Of a DNA stretch of 64,000 nucleotides, positions 60,158 through 64,000 are shown piece by piece. How positions within the stretch are numbered: the first letter of the stretch is position 1; each line of letters begins with the position of its first letter. The notes below the pieces were generated by a model, which saw nothing but the letters and a program-made list of their open reading frames with translations, was not told the origin of the DNA and made no database searches. Source of the stretch: Lachnospiraceae bacterium Marseille-Q4251 (GTDB lineage Bacteria > Bacillota > Clostridia > Lachnospirales > Lachnospiraceae); contig JAGTTO010000001.1 in assembly GCA_018223435.1 (NCBI GenBank), positions 1,550,001-1,614,000 on the forward strand. The letters run 5' to 3'. The translations under genes were made by a program, and so were the position numbers.

Positions 60158-61735
60158 TTATTCAAACATCTCCACTGTGACTTTATTCGTAATAAACTGA
60201 TACCGGAACCGGACTACCGTATTATCCTTCCAGGTGGTAAAATGCGCCTTATTTGAGGAACCGCTTCTCGGGTATCCGTCGGCCTGGTAGGTCGCGGATA
60301 AGGTTCCATAGGTTGATATGGAATAATCGTAGGTTCCCGCAAAGGGAATGACCACAGAAAGGGTATAGGTGTTGTCACCGATGTAGTACATTCTGGTCAG
60401 TTCGCTGTTGGAATCATTTTTTACGGCTCCGACGTGAGACTGGAAGCTTCCATAGACCACGATCTTTTCCGGGAGCTTCATGCCGGTTTCTTCGTCGTAA
60501 ACGTTTTCTGCACCATAGCGGATCAGCATCTCCGGATTTGCCGCCTGCTCCCGCAGAGTGTGACCTGTCGCCCAGAGGCGTTTCGCGGTCTCCTCCTGGT
60601 CAAAGCCCATCGGGCAGGCTGGGCTTTTTGTGTTGATCTGGTAAAAATCCTGTGCATCCGTCTCTCCGTTGTCTCCGCGTTTCATGGGAACTTCCGCATT
60701 ATGGATCATCCGGCGGAAAGGCAGTTCAAAGTAGGCATTTGGATTGTTGATCTCTGTCCATTTGTAGGTGTACTCCAAAAAATGGTTCCGGCTCGCCTCT
60801 GGCCGATTGGCAAACCAGGCGATCTGGTCATATCCCCACCAGTCTCTCCAGGCCAGTTCCTCTCTCGGAATGTTTTCCCGGTCGTCAACGACCAGTCCAC
60901 CCCAGTTGTCGTATTCCATGAGATAGGGCATGGCTTTCGCGAACCAGCCGTTTGGATTTTCTCCGCCTTCGCTGTAACCCTCGCGAACCAGCACGAGTTC
61001 TTCTCCCGGCACTTCCAGAAGCGGCATCCGGGTAAAGGGCATCGCATGATAGTCAAACAGCAGTTTTCCACGGATATTTACCCCATGGGTGTGGGCATCC
61101 AGAAGGATTTTATGGCGTCTTCCATGAAGCCTTGCGTACTCGCGGATCAGGCCGAACAGTTCTGCGGTCTTTGCCATTCCCTTATCGTTTGCGGTATAGA
61201 GATGCACTTGTCCCATATGCAGGGCCTCATATCCGCAGTCAATATACCGGGTGGCACGGTAATAAAACCACAGTCTTGCCTCCTGGCGGGAGAGATCCGG
61301 AATGCCGCCGTCCTTTGCCGGATCGTCTCTTCTGCTGGTAAAGCCGCTGGATTCATCCGTAAACAGAGCATCTTCCAGACGGAAACACCTCTGTTCCGGC
61401 TTCAGCCCAAAGGCTTCAAATACATAAGCCGGAATCTCCACTGTCTCCATCCGCCGTGTGATCCACTCGAAGACGCAGGACTGCAGGATCACTTCCGGGT
61501 CCTGGGCGTGTACCTTGTCTGCCAGTTCCTTCGACAGGCGAAAATGCTCCTCATCATCCATCGTCATGTACCAGATGCCCGATGCTCTTCCAAGAAATTT
61601 TACGCCCATCTCCCGGATTGCCCGCAGATCATCTTCCAGTGTTTTACTCTCATATAAACCTGCTGCCGTCACGCTCCGGGACAGGTAATTTTCCAGAACT
61701 TCTCTGGAGATATTGCCGTCAAATGTAAAATTCAT
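60158..61735 (-). CDS. Large protein of unknown function in a glycan-degradation context
   Basis: 525 residues, cytosolic (no signal peptide). The first 400 residues alternate helices and short strands, with many acidic, Trp and His residues (RLWFYYRATRYIDCGYEAL, LLDAHTHGVNIRG, WRDWWGYDQIAWFANR), as in a (beta/alpha)8 carbohydrate enzyme. The last 120 resemble a beta-sandwich. I do not recognise the family. It lies between mglB and an M17 aminopeptidase, downstream of a GH38 mannosidase in the same direction. Confidence 0.75.
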   Translation of the reverse strand: MNFTFDGNISREVLENYLSRSVTAAGLYESKTLEDDLRAIREMGVKFLGRASGIWYMTMDDEEHFRLSKELADKVHAQDPEVILQSCVFEWITRRMETVEIPAYVFEAFGLKPEQRCFRLEDALFTDESSGFTSRRDDPAKDGGIPDLSRQEARLWFYYRATRYIDCGYEALHMGQVHLYTANDKGMAKTAELFGLIREYARLHGRRHKILLDAHTHGVNIRGKLLFDYHAMPFTRMPLLEVPGEELVLVREGYSEGGENPNGWFAKAMPYLMEYDNWGGLVVDDRENIPREELAWRDWWGYDQIAWFANRPEASRNHFLEYTYKWTEINNPNAYFELPFRRMIHNAEVPMKRGDNGETDAQDFYQINTKSPACPMGFDQEETAKRLWATGHTLREQAANPEMLIRYGAENVYDEETGMKLPEKIVVYGSFQSHVGAVKNDSNSELTRMYYIGDNTYTLSVVIPFAGTYDYSISTYGTLSATYQADGYPRSGSSNKAHFTTWKDNTVVRFRYQFITNKVTVEMFE

Positions 61736-61753
61736 CTCTTCTCTCCTGTCTCT

Positions 61754-63067
61754 TTATCTTGTGAGATAAGCCGCCAGGGTGCTCATGCAGGCTCCGCTGG
61801 CCCCCTCTGCCATCTCATCGGTCTCTTTTCGTACCACCGACGGTCCCACCATATCGAGGTGAATCCACCGGGTTCCCTCTTCCACAAAGTTTTCCAGGAA
61901 GCAGGCCGCCACGCTGGCTCCAGCCCCTCTTCCCGGCGCATAATTGGCAAAGTCCGCGCAGATCGACCACTCGATCATTTTGTGATAGATCGGTCCCATC
62001 GGCAGCTGCCAGAAATGTTCTCCGGTCACTTCCGCCGTCTCTTTCCAGGTGCGAAGCGCCTCCCGGTCATTTCCGAAGAGGGCTACCACCTGATCTCCCA
62101 GAGCACTCTGGGCCGAATAGGTCAGCGTGGCAAGGTCGATGACGGTCCGAGCCCCCATCCGCTGTGCAAAGGTGATGCCGTCACATAAAACCAGCCGTCC
62201 TTCCGCATCGGTGTTGTAGACTTCCACGGTCTTTCCTGCCAGGGTCGTGATCACATCCCCCATCTTTACCGCATCCGAATTGATCACATTTTCTGCGAGC
62301 ATCAGTACGGCCATCACATTTTTCCTGACCTTCCGGGTGACAAGATATTCCATCATCTCCAGCATTTCTGCTGCCCCGCACATATCATATTTCATTCCCT
62401 TCATACCGTCAATCGACTTCAGATGATAGCCGCCTGCATCAAACATCAGTCCCTTGCCGACCAGTGCCGTCCAGTCAGTTCCCGGTGCGCCTTCATAGCG
62501 AAGAACCACCATGGCAGCCTCTCGCCTGCTTCCCTGATTGACTGCCAGAAGACCGCCGCAGCCAAGCTCTTCCAGCTTCTGGTCTCCATAGATTTCACAG
62601 CTGATTTTAAGCTCTTTCGCCAGCGTCCCGGCATAAGAGGCCATATTTTCGGTATGTAAGTAGTTATTCGGCAGATTTCCAAGGGTCCGGGCATAGCCCT
62701 TGCAGCGTCCCAGTGCTTCCCCGCGCTCCAGCGCTGCTATTTCCTGCTCTGTACCTTCCAGTACAAACGTATAGCAGTTGTCCCCGTAATCGCTCAGGGA
62801 ATCCCTGTTTTCGTATACGCTCTGTTTTCCCAGGCTCTTTAATCCGCTTTTGGAAAACTGATAGGCCCCGTCATACAGGCTGCACACCCCATTGCACAGC
62901 ATCTTAGTCCATTCCTCTTCGGAAAAGCCTTCTTTTTTTACTGCAATCCGGCAGTCGCCGCCCCGTTTTTTTCCAAGTTTCTGGAAAGTTTCCGGTATCG
63001 CCGTTCCTTTCTCCAGGAAAACTTCTGTTTCTTCTCCTTCTGCCTGCTTCGTCCATCTGATTTTCAT
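61754..63067 (-). CDS. M17 leucyl aminopeptidase family protein
   Basis: 437 residues. The C-terminal catalytic domain has the M17 motifs VGKGLMFDAGG (about 208-218), MKYDMCGAA, and NTDAEGRLVL (about 288-297), which give the two-metal site and the catalytic Lys and Arg. It removes N-terminal amino acids from peptides. The ATG at 63067 is chosen because a GTG three codons earlier lies too close to the AGGA. It starts 12 bp after the GH38 stop. Confidence 0.9.
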   Translation of the reverse strand: MKIRWTKQAEGEETEVFLEKGTAIPETFQKLGKKRGGDCRIAVKKEGFSEEEWTKMLCNGVCSLYDGAYQFSKSGLKSLGKQSVYENRDSLSDYGDNCYTFVLEGTEQEIAALERGEALGRCKGYARTLGNLPNNYLHTENMASYAGTLAKELKISCEIYGDQKLEELGCGGLLAVNQGSRREAAMVVLRYEGAPGTDWTALVGKGLMFDAGGYHLKSIDGMKGMKYDMCGAAEMLEMMEYLVTRKVRKNVMAVLMLAENVINSDAVKMGDVITTLAGKTVEVYNTDAEGRLVLCDGITFAQRMGARTVIDLATLTYSAQSALGDQVVALFGNDREALRTWKETAEVTGEHFWQLPMGPIYHKMIEWSICADFANYAPGRGAGASVAACFLENFVEEGTRWIHLDMVGPSVVRKETDEMAEGASGACMSTLAAYLTR

Positions 63068-63079
63068 CTTATCCACATC

Positions 63080-64000
63080 CTATATTTCAAACATTAATGT
63101 CTTGATTTCATACGGTTTCAGTGTCACACGAATCTCACCGGTTTTGAATGCTTCCGGCTCTTCCATCAGGTTACACTCACACCACTGTTTCACAGCCAGA
63201 CGGGTATGAAGGGTAACTTCCCCGCGTCTGCCCTGGAACTCGTGAAAACGCAGGATCACACGGCTGCCATTTTCCTCCCTCTTCCATGCATCCACAACCA
63301 GGTTGTCCTGATCGAAGGAGAGCCAGCTTTCCTGTCCCAGTGCGGCTTTGCCTTTCACTGCAGTCAGCGGATTGTTTAACGCGAAAGCGCTCTGCTCGAT
63401 GCCTGCCTCGTACCATTCACAGCTGTGGGGCAGGATCGCATAGGTAAAGCTATGGGTTCCGAGATCTGCAGTATAATCCGGTTCCACCGCGGATTTTAAC
63501 AGAGTCAGGCGGATCGTGTCTTCTTTGATGTCATGACCGTATTTGCAGTCATTCAGCACAGCCATACCGTATCCGGTCTCCCACAGATCCACCCACTTAT
63601 GAGCAGCCACTTCAAATTTGGCAGCCTCCCAGCTGGTATTTCTCGTGATCGGACGGCGGATATTTCCATCCTGAATATCAAATCTGGCATCCACCGCGCG
63701 CACATCCACCGGGAAACTGGTCTTTAAGAGCTTCTGGCGCTCCTGCCAGTCCACCTCGGTCTTAAAGTCAATCCGCGGATTTTCTTCATAGAGGCACATG
63801 GTCTGGCGGATCTCTGATTTGTGATACTTCCAGGTAAAGTCTACCTGCCAGCCGATGGCATCCTGACGGACTTTCACACCGGTGCAGTCCTCTACAATCT
63901 CTTTTTTGAGATCAATGGTCGGCTCCAGCTCCCAGGCATCAAAGCACCGCGGTTTGTCCTCAAATACCTGCAATTCATTCGCACATTTTCCTTCCGGAAG
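63080..64000 (-). CDS. GH38 alpha-mannosidase, C-terminal part (runs off window)
   Basis: The frame is open to the right window edge; its last 307 codons or so are present. They match the C-terminal beta-rich domain of GH38 alpha-mannosidases (ANELQVFEDKPRCFDAWELEP, YGMAVLNDCKYGHD, HSFTYAILPHSCEWYEAG). The catalytic N-terminal domain lies beyond 64000. It would trim alpha-mannosides, such as those on N-glycans. The first of a run that continues into the M17 gene. Confidence 0.88.
   Translation of the reverse strand, partial: LPEGKCANELQVFEDKPRCFDAWELEPTIDLKKEIVEDCTGVKVRQDAIGWQVDFTWKYHKSEIRQTMCLYEENPRIDFKTEVDWQERQKLLKTSFPVDVRAVDARFDIQDGNIRRPITRNTSWEAAKFEVAAHKWVDLWETGYGMAVLNDCKYGHDIKEDTIRLTLLKSAVEPDYTADLGTHSFTYAILPHSCEWYEAGIEQSAFALNNPLTAVKGKAALGQESWLSFDQDNLVVDAWKREENGSRVILRFHEFQGRRGEVTLHTRLAVKQWCECNLMEEPEAFKTGEIRVTLKPYEIKTLMFEI

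Overview
The window looks like a chromosomal segment of a spore-forming member of the Clostridia, most likely Lachnospiraceae. The evidence is a SpoVAF-type GerA-family protein, a full-length HPF, an FMN riboswitch with a RibU ECF component, a CIRCE operator, MglBAC with a YesM/YesN system, DUF975 and FeoA-only proteins, and strong AGGAGG ribosome binding sites with TTGACA/TATAAT promoters. Most genes lie on the minus strand. No phage, plasmid, transposase or CRISPR array was seen.

Layout. 1-750: the 5' end of a 16S rRNA gene with its promoter, then two tRNA-Ser genes. 793-7222: housekeeping genes (ispD, tsaD, rnz, tsaB, tsaE, rimI), a MITE-like element, and an FMN-riboswitch operon (ribU plus a Nudix hydrolase). 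7212-16867: lon under CIRCE control with an open-frame remnant behind it, a PatB-type C-S lyase, a MATE exporter, tex with a small Cys-rich partner, and small membrane proteins. 16893-19419: a visibly decaying carbohydrate ABC transporter locus (two binding-protein fragments, one joined to a LuxR helix-turn-helix, and a headless permease) around an intact serine hydrolase. 19637-31154: DUF975, lysC, hom plus an ACT regulator, an SPFH/zinc-ribbon/TPM operon resembling Bacillus ydjGHI, prfB without the usual frameshift site, secA and an orphan feoA-like gene.

31344-40395: hpf, a eukaryotic-type hisA, a Thr-rich lipoprotein, spoVAF, a degenerate FMN-bind protein, an Mrp ATPase, and a CoA supply locus (coaBC divergent from panT-coaX). 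40929-46044: an amino-sugar locus (GH20 hexosaminidase, AraC regulator, nucleotidyltransferase, NahK-like kinase). 46220-50146: an ABC-F ATPase, a Big2-domain surface protein and trpS. 50195-64000: a sugar uptake and glycan locus. MglBAC imports sugar; YesM/YesN with two extra binding proteins probably sense it; upstream lie a GH38 alpha-mannosidase (cut by the window edge), an M17 aminopeptidase and an unrecognised large protein.

Two dispersed-repeat families stand out: a 163-bp element with terminal inverted repeats (3707-3869), and a 145-bp family with two copies in this window (21741-21884 and 43994-44139). The most checkable leads are a tandem direct repeat just upstream of the mglB promoter, which fits a YesN site, the transporter locus caught in the middle of decay, and the two repeat families.
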